Part shown: in pieces, positions 1 through 7,785 of the stretch | How the letters are laid out: each line of letters starts with the position of its first letter | Position numbering within the stretch: the stretch's first letter is position 1 | Source: Terriglobales bacterium | Lineage (GTDB): Bacteria > Acidobacteriota > Terriglobia > Terriglobales > Acidobacteriaceae | Direction: 5' to 3' | DNA length: 36,510 nt | Assembly: GCA_035691485.1 (NCBI GenBank) | Contig: DASSIZ010000061.1 | Span: 1-36,510 of the forward strand | Translations under genes and position numbers: made by a program | Notes under the pieces: model-generated | What the model was told of the DNA's origin: nothing | The model's database searches: none | What the model saw: only the letters and a program-made list of their open reading frames with translations

Positions 1-1230
1 CTTGGCGTCGCGGCCGCGAAAGACGAAGATGCAGGTCGCGGTCAGGCCGAAGAAGATGAAGTCCATGGAGACCACGTAATTGAGGATTTGCTCGTAGCGG
101 CCGGAGGCGGCGATCACCATGGTCCAGACACTCTGCAGGATGATGGCGGCCACCGGTACGCGGCTGCGCGGATGAACCCGGGCCACGGCGCGGAAGAACA
201 ACCCGTCTTCGGCCATGGCGAAATAGACGCGCGGTGCGGTCAAAATCGATTGGCTGAGGAAGCCGAGCGTCGAAATGGAAATGCCCACCGCGATCAGCTT
301 CACGCCGGCATCGCCGAGTGCAATACGCATGACCGCCGACGCGGGAGTATGCGTCTCCGCCAGGGTTGCAGCGCCGAGCGCTCGCACGCATACCCAGCTT
401 ACCCCGACGTAAAGGGCGATCACGCCGGCGACCCCAAGCAGCAGGCCGCGCGGCAGATTGCGTCTCGCATCCTTGATTTCGCCGCCGACAAAATTGGCCG
501 TCTGCCATCCCCCATAAGCGAACAGCACCGGTATCATGGCGGCGCCGAACATCGAGAGCAGGCGCCAGGACGGCGGCTCGCCCAGCACCGGGCGCAATGT
601 GAATTGCGACGGACGGCCGAGCAGGAACGCGCCGCAAAACACCAGCGCGGCAATGGCCGCAATCTTCATCACCATGAGCGCGCTCTGCACCGTGCTTCCC
701 TGCTTCACGCCCACGCAGTTGATGACGGTCAGTACCGACAGGGCGACCGCGCCGAGCAGCCAGTCGGAAACTTTCATCCCGGTGAGGTCAATGAAGTAAC
801 GCGCGAAGGTGATGCAGACCGCCGCCATGCCGCCGGTTTGAATCACCAGCAGCAGCACCCAGCCGTAGAGAAATGCGATGGCAGGATGGTAGGCCTCGCG
901 CAGGTAGGCGTACTGTCCGCCGACCTCGGGCCGGCGTGCCGCCAGCTCCGCGTACACGAAGGCGCCGGCGAGCGCGATCAGGCCGCCTGCAATCCACGCG
1001 CCCAGGATCAGCATGGGCGTGCGCACCTGCTGTGCGACGACATACGGATTAATGAAAATACCGGCGCCGACTATTCCGCCCATCACGATCATGGCGGCGT
1101 CAAGCAGGCCAAGCTTGCGGGCAAGAGTAGCGTGTGGCGGCGGTGACGAGTTGGGAGCGCGCGAACTCAAACTGTTTTGCCGCTGGCAGTTATCTTTTTT
1201 CGCTTTTCGCGATCGGCATTGCAACGGCAT
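1..1230 (-). CDS. APC-superfamily amino-acid permease, C-terminus cut by window edge
   Basis: I translated the minus strand directly; it stays open from position 1230 to the window edge and gives 410 residues with the C-terminus missing. The protein is a polytopic inner-membrane carrier of the APC superfamily, most like the L-type amino-acid transporter/SteT group. After a basic N-terminus of about 45 residues, the first helix carries the glycine-rich motif IVGAGIF, the unwound substrate-binding segment of the family. Further hydrophobic helices follow, among them AWIAGGLIALAGAF and the segment around FAYGGWQTANFVGGEIKD, typical of helix VI and the loop after it. The ATG at 1230 is the first in frame after an in-frame TAG (1251-1249). 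It has no clear ribosome-binding site, so a TTG further in is possible. It is divergent from the GYD gene across a 120-nt gap. Substrate is not readable from sequence. Confidence 0.9.
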   Translation of the reverse strand, partial: MPLQCRSRKAKKDNCQRQNSLSSRAPNSSPPPHATLARKLGLLDAAMIVMGGIVGAGIFINPYVVAQQVRTPMLILGAWIAGGLIALAGAFVYAELAARRPEVGGQYAYLREAYHPAIAFLYGWVLLLVIQTGGMAAVCITFARYFIDLTGMKVSDWLLGAVALSVLTVINCVGVKQGSTVQSALMVMKIAAIAALVFCGAFLLGRPSQFTLRPVLGEPPSWRLLSMFGAAMIPVLFAYGGWQTANFVGGEIKDARRNLPRGLLLGVAGVIALYVGVSWVCVRALGAATLAETHTPASAVMRIALGDAGVKLIAVGISISTLGFLSQSILTAPRVYFAMAEDGLFFRAVARVHPRSRVPVAAIILQSVWTMVIAASGRYEQILNYVVSMDFIFFGLTATCIFVFRGRDAK

Positions 1231-1350
1231 GCATCGGCTGTGGGCTGCCTACCGACGACCGAAAACCGACATCCGATAAAACCGTGGCGCGAGTTTACCT
1301 CTCACGCCCGCAAGAGTATCGTTTCATCCACAAAAAATTGGAGGTGTCGC

Positions 1351-1638
1351 ATGGCAACTTACGTCATCCTCAGCCAGCTTGCACAGGACGCGTTTGACGA
1401 TCCCAGAGACTTCAAGAAGATGGCAAAGACGGTAGCGGAGAAAATCCGCAAGGAATGCAAAGGCGTGCAGTGGAAGCAAAGCTACGCGCTGCTCGGGCGC
1501 TTCGACGTGATCGACATTGTCGAGGCCTCCGACGTGCGCGAAGTCGAGCGCGCCGCGCTCATCATCCGCGCTTACGGCCACGCCAGCACGGAGACAATGC
1601 CGGCGACGCCCTGGAATTCCTTCATCGGCGAACTCTGA
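1351..1638 (+). CDS. GYD-domain protein, 95 aa
   Basis: A small soluble protein of 95 residues matching the GYD family, compact ferredoxin-like single-domain proteins of unknown biochemical role. The family hallmark is visible as [13 protein letters not shown] (GRYD-type turn followed by a beta strand) around residues 50-62. The rest alternates strands and amphipathic helices as expected ([10 protein letters not shown] at the start, ALIIRAYGH before the end). The start at 1351 is supported by GGAGG at 1340-1344; an in-frame ATG at 1177 would only add non-coding-looking sequence. It is the first gene of a plus-strand run and lies 52 nt before the phosphoribosyltransferase, so co-transcription is plausible. 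No function is assigned. Confidence 0.88.
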   Translation: MATYVILSQLAQDAFDDPRDFKKMAKTVAEKIRKECKGVQWKQSYALLGRFDVIDIVEASDVREVERAALIIRAYGHASTETMPATPWNSFIGEL

Positions 1639-1690
1639 GTTCCACTACTGCGGCAGCGGCATCGAACTCAAACCAAGGACGCGCAATCGA

Positions 1691-2344
1691 ATGATGTTCC
1701 GCGACCGATACGACGCGGGTGAAATGCTGGCAGAGCGGCTGCGCGAGTTCGCTGGACGGCGCGACGTGATCGTGCTGGCGCTGCCGCGCGGGGGCGTGCC
1801 CGTCGGCTACGTCGTCGCCCGCGAACTCGGCGTCCCGCTCGACGTGTTCGTGGTGCGCAAGCTGGGCACTCCCGGGCAGCCGGAATTGGCGATGGGCGCC
1901 ATCGCATCCGGCGGGGTTCGCGTCTTGAACCGCGAGGTCGTCGATGCCCTCGGCATTCCTGAAGCCTCCATCGAGGAGGTCTCGCGGCGCGAGGAAGAAG
2001 AGCTGCAGCGTCGCGAACGCCAGTATCGAGGCGATCGTCCGTCGCTCGACGTGAGCGGCAAGACTGGGATCCTGGTCGATGACGGCCTGGCCACCGGTTC
2101 TTCCATGCGCGCGGCCGCGGCGGCGCTGCGCCAGGCAGGCGCAGCCCGGATTGTAATCGCGGTTCCAGTCGCGTCGCGCGCCACCTGCGACCAACTCCGC
2201 GAAGAAGGCAATGACGTGGTCTGCGCCACCACCCCGGAGCCGTTTTTCGCGGTCGGCCAGTGGTACAAGGATTTCGCCCAGACCACCGATGAGGAAGTGC
2301 GCGAACTGCTGGATCGCGCGGTCGTGGAAAAAGGTAATCAATAG
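1691..2344 (+). CDS. Phosphoribosyltransferase-domain protein, 217 aa
   Basis: A type-I phosphoribosyltransferase fold protein. The PRPP-binding signature is present as two acidic residues followed by the phosphate loop ([10 protein letters not shown], residues 129-138), preceded by a hydrophobic strand (TGILVD). The N-terminal [10 protein letters not shown] (31-40) and the [18 protein letters not shown] segment match the subgroup of uncharacterised PRTases that often occur fused to, or beside, dienelactone-hydrolase-like proteins. Between these lies a charged helix rich in Glu/Arg (about 95-115). The substrate base is unknown; in this subgroup a nucleotide-salvage role is assumed from fold only. 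Start ATG 1691 is followed at once by a second ATG (1694). The next gene, an alpha/beta hydrolase, is its usual fusion partner. Confidence 0.88.
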   Translation: MMFRDRYDAGEMLAERLREFAGRRDVIVLALPRGGVPVGYVVARELGVPLDVFVVRKLGTPGQPELAMGAIASGGVRVLNREVVDALGIPEASIEEVSRREEEELQRRERQYRGDRPSLDVSGKTGILVDDGLATGSSMRAAAAALRQAGAARIVIAVPVASRATCDQLREEGNDVVCATTPEPFFAVGQWYKDFAQTTDEEVRELLDRAVVEKGNQ

Positions 2345-2389
2345 ATAGCTAGTCGTCAACTTGCTGTGAAGAGTGCTCAACATGAACCG

Positions 2390-2431
2390 CTAACTCCTAG
2401 CTACTAACTACTAACTCCTAACTACTAGTCA
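2390..2431 (+). repeat. Six-unit heptamer tandem array (CTAACTM-type)
   Basis: The spacer between the phosphoribosyltransferase and the hydrolase holds six head-to-tail 7-nt units starting at 2390, 2397, 2404, 2411, 2418 and 2425: CTAACTC, CTAGCTA, CTAACTA, CTAACTC, CTAACTA, CTAGTCA. The array stops 2 nt before the GGAG (2434-2437) that precedes the hydrolase ATG. It resembles the heptanucleotide STRR repeats known in cyanobacterial intergenic DNA. Confidence 0.9.
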
Positions 2432-2446
2432 CTGGAGAAGACTTTC

Positions 2447-3118
2447 ATGGAGCCGGCCGAACAGGTCCGAATCGTAGTTGGTGATGCCGTCTTGGACGGC
2501 GATTTGGTTGTGCCGCCGAACGCGCGCGGCGTGGTGCTGTTTGCGCACGGCAGCGGCAGCAGCCGGCACAGCCCGCGCAACCGTTATGTCGCCGAAGAAT
2601 TGCGGCGCGGGGACATCGGAACGCTGCTCATGGACCTGCTCACGCCGCAGGAAGAAGACGTTGATAATCGCACCGCGGAGCTGCGCTTCGATCTTCCCCT
2701 GCTGGCGCAACGTCTGCAAATCGCGACCGAGTGGCTGCACCGGCGGGAAGATCTGTCGAAGTTCGACCTCGGCTACTTTGGCGCGAGCACCGGCGCGGCG
2801 GCAGCGCTGATCGCCGCGGTCAAGCTTCCGAAGCTGGTTCGTGCCATCGTCTCGCGCGGCGGACGTCCCGACCTTGCCGGCGAAGCGCTGGCGCAAGTGC
2901 AGGCGCCGACGTTGCTGATCGTCGGCGGCAACGATGGGCCGGTCGTCGGCATGAACCGCGACGCCTTTGACCGGCTCACAACGGAAAAACAGTTGGAGAT
3001 CATTCCCGGCGCCACGCATTTATTCGAGGAGCCCGGCGCGCTGGAACAGGTGGCGCAGTTGGCGCTTTCCTGGTTCGCGCGCTATCTCGGTACGGCGCGT
3101 GATAGCCGGGTAGCGTGA
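2447..3118 (+). CDS. Alpha/beta hydrolase, dienelactone-hydrolase-like, 223 aa
   Basis: A cytoplasmic alpha/beta-hydrolase of the dienelactone-hydrolase-like group with a complete catalytic set: nucleophile Ser114 in GASTG (112-116), acid Asp163 in VGGNDGPV, and His191 in GATHLF. The oxyanion-hole strand reads VVLFAHGSGSS (29-39). No signal peptide is present. Length (223) is normal for a single-domain member. GGAG at 2434-2437 sits 9 nt before the ATG. In other bacteria this hydrolase occurs as the C-terminal half of a protein whose N-terminal half is the phosphoribosyltransferase found just upstream here, which argues that the two proteins act together. The natural ester or lactone substrate is not known. 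Confidence 0.9.
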   Translation: MEPAEQVRIVVGDAVLDGDLVVPPNARGVVLFAHGSGSSRHSPRNRYVAEELRRGDIGTLLMDLLTPQEEDVDNRTAELRFDLPLLAQRLQIATEWLHRREDLSKFDLGYFGASTGAAAALIAAVKLPKLVRAIVSRGGRPDLAGEALAQVQAPTLLIVGGNDGPVVGMNRDAFDRLTTEKQLEIIPGATHLFEEPGALEQVAQLALSWFARYLGTARDSRVA

Positions 3119-3133
3119 ATACGTAAGCGGTAG

Positions 3134-3157
3134 AGTACTCCGGTACTGAGGTACTCA
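3134..3157 (+). repeat. Three-unit octamer tandem array (GGTACTSA-type)
   Basis: Three 8-nt units at 3134, 3142 and 3150 (AGTACTCC, GGTACTGA, GGTACTCA) lie between the hydrolase stop and the AAGGAG ribosome-binding site of the quinone oxidoreductase. The core GTACT repeats with an exact period of 8. It is placed like the heptamer arrays of this window, immediately before a ribosome-binding site. Confidence 0.75.
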
Positions 3158-3175
3158 CATCACAAGGAGAGAGCG

Positions 3176-4138
3176 ATGAAAGCAATTCGCGTGCGGGAGT
3201 TCGGCGGTCCCGAGGTCCTGCGCCTGGAGGAAGTTCCTGACCCGAAGCCCGGTCGCGGCGAAATCTTGGTACGTACTCGCGCCATTGGCGTGAACCCGGT
3301 GGACACCTACATTCGCAGCGGACAATACGCCATCAAGCCGCACTTGCCCTACACGCCAGGCTCCGACGCCGCCGGGGACGTGGAAGCCGTGGGTGACGGC
3401 ATTACCGGCTTTCGAGCCGGCGATCGCGTTTACCTCTACCGCTCCATTTCCGGCGCCTACGGTGAAAAGGTGTTGTGCAACGAGGCGCAAGTGCACCCGC
3501 TCGCCAAAAAAGCTTCCTACCAGCAGGGCGCGGCGATTGGCGTGCCCTACATCACTGCCTATCGCGCCATGTTTCACAAAGCGCAGGCGCGGCCTGGCGA
3601 TACCGTGCTCGTACATGGCGCCAGCGGCGCCGTGGGCAGCGCCGCCGTACAAATGGGGCGCGCCGCCGGCATGACCATCATCGGCACTGCGAGCACCGAC
3701 AAGGGTAAAGAAATGGTGGCGCGCGAAGGCGCGCATTATGTGGTCGATCACAGCGCCGCCGACGCGCCGGAGCAGTTAATGAAGCTGACCGCCGGACGCG
3801 GCTTCGACGTCATCCTGGAAATGCTCGCCAACAAGAATCTCGGAAGAGATCTCGCCATGCTGAACAAGTTCGGACGGGTGGTGGTGGTGGGCAGCCGCGG
3901 CAATGTCGAGATCAACCCGCGTGACCTGATGGGCCGCGACGGCGCCATCCTCGGAATGACTTCGTTCAACATCTCCGACCACGACCTGGCCAGCATTCAT
4001 GCCGCGCTGGTTTCCGGCCTGGAGAGCGGCACCTTGCGGCCGGTGATCGGGCAGGAATTGCCGCTCAAGGACGCACCGCGCGCGCACCAGGCAGTGATGG
4101 AAGCGGGGGCATTCGGAAAAATCGTATTACTTCCTTGA
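3176..4138 (+). CDS. NADPH:quinone oxidoreductase, MDR family, 320 aa
   Basis: A medium-chain dehydrogenase/reductase of the quinone oxidoreductase (zeta-crystallin) type, expected to reduce quinones with NADPH in the cytoplasm. The N-terminal GroES-like domain has the standard motif with GGPEVLRLEEVPDPKPG (10-26) and GVNPVDTYIRSG (38-49). The Rossmann domain has the dinucleotide loop HGASGAVGSAA (147-157). The zinc-binding cysteines of alcohol dehydrogenases are absent, as expected for this subgroup. A strong AAGGAGAG precedes the ATG. The stop is 13 nt before the PspC-domain gene, so the two are probably co-transcribed. A second relative lies at 24901-25806 on the other strand. Confidence 0.93.
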   Translation: MKAIRVREFGGPEVLRLEEVPDPKPGRGEILVRTRAIGVNPVDTYIRSGQYAIKPHLPYTPGSDAAGDVEAVGDGITGFRAGDRVYLYRSISGAYGEKVLCNEAQVHPLAKKASYQQGAAIGVPYITAYRAMFHKAQARPGDTVLVHGASGAVGSAAVQMGRAAGMTIIGTASTDKGKEMVAREGAHYVVDHSAADAPEQLMKLTAGRGFDVILEMLANKNLGRDLAMLNKFGRVVVVGSRGNVEINPRDLMGRDGAILGMTSFNISDHDLASIHAALVSGLESGTLRPVIGQELPLKDAPRAHQAVMEAGAFGKIVLLP

Positions 4139-4151
4139 GGCTGGAACCGAT

Positions 4152-4421
4152 ATGTACTGCAACGCTTGCGGTAAAACCATTCCTGACGACGCGCGCCTTT
4201 GCCCTTATTGCGCCAAAGCGGTGGCGGGCGCCGCGCCGGTAACTCATGAGCTGGTCCGTCCCCGCCAGGGACGCGTCATCGCCGGCGTCTGTGCCGGCCT
4301 GTCGCGACACTTCGGCTGGAGCCTTACCGTGCTGCGCCTGGTCTGGCTCTTGCTGTTCCTGTTCGCCGGCGCCGGCGGATTGCTCTACATCATCCTGTGG
4401 ATTGTCATTCCCAACGAATAA
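4152..4421 (+). CDS. Zinc-ribbon plus PspC-domain membrane protein, 89 aa
   Basis: A small membrane protein with two parts. Residues 1-22 form a zinc ribbon with paired cysteines C3/C6 and C17/C20 (MYCNACGK ... LCPYCAK). Residues 35-89 match a PspC domain: RVIAGVCAGLSRHFGW followed by one long hydrophobic stretch ending IILWIVIPNE. PspC domains belong to envelope-stress (phage-shock) systems in other bacteria; a similar role is inference, since no pspA or pspB is nearby. GAGG overlapping the previous stop (4137-4140) can serve as ribosome-binding site. Full-length and apparently intact. Confidence 0.92.
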   Translation: MYCNACGKTIPDDARLCPYCAKAVAGAAPVTHELVRPRQGRVIAGVCAGLSRHFGWSLTVLRLVWLLLFLFAGAGGLLYIILWIVIPNE

Positions 4422-4477
4422 GACTTGGACTGCAATCTCGCGGCAATTTCCGTCATCCAACACTGATGGACGGAAAT

Positions 4478-5770
4478 ATGCGAATGAAGGATCCTGCAAG
4501 ACGCGCCACCAAGTGCGCCGCCAAGCTGCGCCTGGCTGTCCCAGTCACGCTGCTCGCGATCCTGGCCATCGCATGCACGCGGTCGGACTCAAGCGCCATG
4601 GCGCAGGTCGCCCACCCCCTCGCACATCACGAGATCAAGCCTTCGCAACTGCCGGCCCCGCATGCGACCAGCAGCGCCGGCAACGGCCCGGAAGTCATCC
4701 GCCAGCCCGCCAGTGCCCGGTTGAACCTGCCGCCGGGCTTTGAGATCAGCACCTGGGCGGAAGGTGGACTGCAAAACCCGCGCTGGCTCGCCCTGGCGCC
4801 GAATGGCGACGTCTTCCTAGCCGATTCCGATTCCGGCCGAATCCTGGTCTTTCGCGATCCTGCCAATTCCGGCAAGGCGACGCAGCGCTTCGTCTTTGCT
4901 GAAAAATTAGCCCTGCCCTTCGGCATGGCGTTCCACGGTGATTATCTTTACGTCGGCGAGACCAACGCGGTGGTGCGCTTCCGCTATCGTTCGGGACAAA
5001 CCAAGGCGGAAGCAGCGCCGGAAAAGCTGGTGGACCTGCCCGGGCACGGCTACCGCCAGCATTGGACGCGCAACCTGCTCTTCACTCCCGACGGCGCCAA
5101 GATGCTGGTCACGGTTGGTTCGGCGTCGAATGATAGTCCCGGCGAGGATCCCATCCGCGCCGCCATTTCCGAGTACAATCCCGACGGCTCAGGTCACCGC
5201 CTGCTCGCCACCGGGACGCGCAATCCGATCGGCGCCGCGTTTTATCCCGGCACCAGCCAGCTCTGGGCGTTGGTCCAGGAGCGCGACGGCCTCGGCGACG
5301 ATCTCCCCTCCGATTACCTAACGCACATCCAGGACGGCGGCTTCTACGGCTGGCCGTACGCGTACCTCGGCTCGCACCCGGATCCCAATAACGACGAGCG
5401 ACCCGACCTGGTCAAGAAGACGATTACTCCCGACGTCCTCTTCCAGGCTCACTCGGCGACCATGGACGTCGTCTTTTACCAGGGCCAGATGTTCCCCAAG
5501 GATTACCAGGGCGACGCGTTCGTTTCCATGCACGGATCGTGGAACCGCTCCAAGCGTACCGGCTACAAAGTCGTCCGCGTGCATTTCCAGGGCGGCAAGC
5601 CGGTGGGCGGCTACGACGACTTCGTCACCGGCTGGATGTTAAGCCCCGAAAGCCGCAACGTCTGGGGACGCCCGGTCGGTTTGCTGGTGCTGAAGGACGG
5701 ATCGCTGCTGGTCGCCGACGACGGTGGCAACAAAATCTGGCGCGTGACCTACCGCGGCGGAGCGAGATAA
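4478..5770 (+). CDS. Sorbosone-dehydrogenase-type beta-propeller, secreted
   Basis: An exported six-bladed beta-propeller of the soluble glucose/L-sorbosone dehydrogenase family, which oxidises sugars with PQQ in characterised members. The N-terminus is basic then hydrophobic (LAVPVTLLAILAIAC), ending in a cysteine that could be lipidated, although Ala at -3 is not an ideal lipobox residue. Family landmarks are LPPGFEISTWAEG near the mature start, PRWLALAPNGDVFLAD, GHGYRQHWTRNLLFTPDG with the probable catalytic His region, TGTRNPIGAAFYP, and GGFYGWPYAYLG. Three in-frame ATGs (4466, 4478, 4484) compete; 4478 is chosen from GGA at 4468-4470, but 4484 is nearly as good. No PQQ biosynthesis genes are in the window. 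Substrate is unknown. Confidence 0.88.
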   Translation: MRMKDPARRATKCAAKLRLAVPVTLLAILAIACTRSDSSAMAQVAHPLAHHEIKPSQLPAPHATSSAGNGPEVIRQPASARLNLPPGFEISTWAEGGLQNPRWLALAPNGDVFLADSDSGRILVFRDPANSGKATQRFVFAEKLALPFGMAFHGDYLYVGETNAVVRFRYRSGQTKAEAAPEKLVDLPGHGYRQHWTRNLLFTPDGAKMLVTVGSASNDSPGEDPIRAAISEYNPDGSGHRLLATGTRNPIGAAFYPGTSQLWALVQERDGLGDDLPSDYLTHIQDGGFYGWPYAYLGSHPDPNNDERPDLVKKTITPDVLFQAHSATMDVVFYQGQMFPKDYQGDAFVSMHGSWNRSKRTGYKVVRVHFQGGKPVGGYDDFVTGWMLSPESRNVWGRPVGLLVLKDGSLLVADDGGNKIWRVTYRGGAR

Positions 5771-5806
5771 GAGACATCGGCTGGCCCTACCTGGCCTGTT
5801 CGAGTT

Positions 5807-5849
5807 CACGTTGCACAGCTCTGTGCATGATCGAGATCTGCACAACGTG
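5807..5849. repeat. Palindromic segment after the sorbosone dehydrogenase gene
   Basis: TGCACAG (5812-5818) and CTGTGCA (5821-5827) form a perfect inverted repeat with a 2-nt spacer. A further TGCACA (5839-5844) pairs with TGTGCA at 5822-5827. Outer parts CACGTTGCACAG (5807-5818) and CTGCACAACGTG (5838-5849) are imperfect reverse complements. It lies 36 nt after the stop and could act as a transcript end or a protein-binding site. No T-run follows. Confidence 0.5.
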
Positions 5850-5873
5850 AAACGTGAAACTTGGAACGTGAAA
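5846..5873 (+). repeat. Four-unit heptamer tandem array (CGTGAAA-type)
   Basis: Units CGTGAAA (5846), CGTGAAA (5853), CTTGGAA (5860) and CGTGAAA (5867) repeat with an exact 7-nt period. The next heptamer begins CATGCGT and supplies the ATG of the doubtful ORF that follows. Same period as the arrays at 2390 and 20138 but a different unit. Confidence 0.85.
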
Positions 5874-5874
5874 C

Positions 5875-6198
5875 ATGCGTGCTGCCGGGACCTTTCTGGA
5901 ACGTGTCCCATTTCAGAAGTACAAGCAGGCGCGCGGCGGGTTTTTGCCTTCCCGCAGTCCCTCCCCGGGGACCATCATTCCAGCTGCAGTGCCCAGAAAC
6001 CTCGCCCATCACGAGCCGCAGCGCGATTTCTACCGTGACCTGGATGGTCAGATCGTTCGCCTGATCAAGGTTGACCGCAACCTGTGCACCTGGGTAGCTG
6101 TCGGCAGCGGCGACGCGGTCAAGCAAGTCACCCACCACGACAACTTTGTGCGCCGCTTCACCCCAGTTCGGAACGCCGGAAATAAGACAGCCGCGTGA
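5875..6198 (+). CDS. Possible small hypothetical protein, 107 aa
   Basis: Not recognised. The second half (about residues 45-100) has codon use with strong C/G third positions like neighbouring genes and a protein-like sequence: RDFYRDLDGQIVRLIKVD, CTWVAVGSGDAVKQVTHHDN. The first 40 residues are less convincing. The ATG at 5875 arises out of the heptamer repeat and has no ribosome-binding site, so the true gene may start later (for example a GTG near 5989) or be a remnant. A competing minus-strand reading of similar length exists in the same place (5806-6204) but reads through repeat sequence. If real, it is a soluble small protein of unknown role, convergent with the cation efflux gene 35 nt downstream. 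Confidence 0.38.
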   Translation: MRAAGTFLERVPFQKYKQARGGFLPSRSPSPGTIIPAAVPRNLAHHEPQRDFYRDLDGQIVRLIKVDRNLCTWVAVGSGDAVKQVTHHDNFVRRFTPVRNAGNKTAA

Positions 6199-6233
6199 CC
6201 GCATCCCACCGGTTCGGACTTCTTACTTCTGAC

Positions 6234-7661
6234 TCATCTGCGATTGTCCGTCACCGGTTCAGGGTGAATCAGCACCCGGAACAGTTCCGGCGCTTCCTGC
6301 TTCAGTCGGATCTCCAACTCGGTCTGGATGTCGTGCACCCGCGAAAGCGGCAGGCTGTCCGGCAGCGTGCAATGACAGGACAGGTAAAGCTTCTCGCGGA
6401 CTTTCTTGACCACGATTTCGTGCACGTCGACGACCTCCGAAATGTGCCTCGCGATCTGGCGCACGGCTTGTTCCAGCCGCTTGTCGCGCGCGATCTCGCT
6501 GCCTTCCTCGATCGTCGCCGGCTCGCTCTCGATGTGGGTAAGGATGGAAGAAATCTCCGGCACCTCGCGCCGGATTTCCGCTTCCAGCACGGTCACCTCG
6601 TCGTGGGCCTCTTTCAGGCTGAGCCGTTCGTCGAGTTCCAGGTGCTGCTCCACGTGTAGCCGGCCCGCCAGGTCCTGCACGCTGATGTCGTGGACGTTAA
6701 GGTTGGCATGCGCCGCCACCGCGCGGATGCGCTCGAAAATATTCTCTTCCCCACGCGCCCGCGGCACGGAGTGAACCACCACGTCGGCGTCGGGGAGCAC
6801 GCGGTGAACCGCCTCCGTCACCCGCTTGCCCAGCTGCTCCGACTTCAGGAAGGTGACGTTGCGGTGCATGCCGATTTCCAGGTCGGCGAAGTAGCGGTTC
6901 CCCGCCCGCCGGATCCGCGCCCGGTCCACTTCCAGCACGCCGTCGACACTCTGCACCTGGTCGATAATGCGTGCGCGCACGTTCGCGGGCGCGGCATCCA
7001 GCAGCGCATCAATGGTCTGCCGCGCCAGCCGCCAGCTTACATAGACAACCACGCAGGCGACGACCAGCGCGGCAATCGGGTCGGCGTCCGCCAGCCACGC
7101 AACTCCCAGCTTCCGTCCGGTCAAAACCAGCGCCAGCCCGAGGATCACAACCGCGCTCGACCAAACGTCGGTGGCGAAGTGAAGCGCGTCGGCCTGCAGC
7201 GCCTGGCTGTCCCACTTTTCGGCAATACGCTTCAACCGCCTCGACCGCCATGCGTCCACGCCGATGGAGACGAACATCACCAGGAACGCGGCCAGGCTGG
7301 GCTCGATTTCGACGTGATGAAAGAAGAGGCGCTTGATGGCCTCGTAGACAATCCACACACAGGTCAGCAGCAGCAGGCCGGTCTCGATGAAGGCGGAGAA
7401 GTTCTCCACCTTGCCGTGTCCGTACTGGTGCTCGGCGTCGGCGGGCTTGTCGGAGACCCGCACCGACATCAAGGTGATGATCGCCGCCATCAAATCCAGG
7501 CCCGAGTGCGCCGCTTCCGACAGAATGCCCAGCGAGCCGGTGCTGATGCCGACTATGGATTTCAGCACCGTGATCCCGATGGCGGCGTAGACGGAGTTCT
7601 GCGCGACTGTGCGTTTTTCCGCCCGCATCGCGTCCATCACCACCCCCGGAGCTTCGCCCAT
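6234..7661 (-). CDS. Cation diffusion facilitator with triple cytoplasmic domain, 475 aa
   Basis: An inner-membrane metal/proton antiporter of the cation diffusion facilitator family. Metal-site motifs are visible in helix II (H52xxxD56, in SEAAHSGLDLMAA) and helix V (H161xxxD165, in ALHFATDVWSSAVV), the HxxxD/HxxxD pattern common in zinc-type members. GHGKVENFSAF (81-91) is the conserved loop. Typical members have about 300 residues: six helices plus one ferredoxin-like domain. Here the C-terminal part runs from about 225 to 475 and appears to contain three such domains in a row (about 227-300, 307-381, 394-469), each ending in a similar His/Pro motif (VVVHSVP, ILTHIESEP, VLIHPEP). It is divergent from the parvulin gene across 124 nt. 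Metal specificity is not certain. Confidence 0.93.
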   Translation of the reverse strand: MGEAPGVVMDAMRAEKRTVAQNSVYAAIGITVLKSIVGISTGSLGILSEAAHSGLDLMAAIITLMSVRVSDKPADAEHQYGHGKVENFSAFIETGLLLLTCVWIVYEAIKRLFFHHVEIEPSLAAFLVMFVSIGVDAWRSRRLKRIAEKWDSQALQADALHFATDVWSSAVVILGLALVLTGRKLGVAWLADADPIAALVVACVVVYVSWRLARQTIDALLDAAPANVRARIIDQVQSVDGVLEVDRARIRRAGNRYFADLEIGMHRNVTFLKSEQLGKRVTEAVHRVLPDADVVVHSVPRARGEENIFERIRAVAAHANLNVHDISVQDLAGRLHVEQHLELDERLSLKEAHDEVTVLEAEIRREVPEISSILTHIESEPATIEEGSEIARDKRLEQAVRQIARHISEVVDVHEIVVKKVREKLYLSCHCTLPDSLPLSRVHDIQTELEIRLKQEAPELFRVLIHPEPVTDNRR

Positions 7662-7785
7662 GGGGCGATTATCTCATTCGAGTTGCTTCCGTTCCGATTC
7701 TGAATTGCTCTCCGTGCTATGACGCTCAACTCAGGAATCACATCCCGTTCCTCTCGTGTTACGATTTATGTTTTGGAGCGAATGA

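Noticed and set aside
88-1146. 352-codon plus-strand open frame
   Set aside because: Lies opposite the amino-acid permease; sequence is low-complexity His/Arg/Asp rich and lacks any domain.
5806-6204. 132-codon minus-strand hypothetical protein
   Set aside because: Its last 30 codons read through the heptamer repeat and palindromes, and the plus-strand frame has better codon bias over the same region.
6690-7703. 337-codon plus-strand open frame
   Set aside because: Antisense to the cation efflux gene, whose transmembrane and metal motifs are unambiguous.
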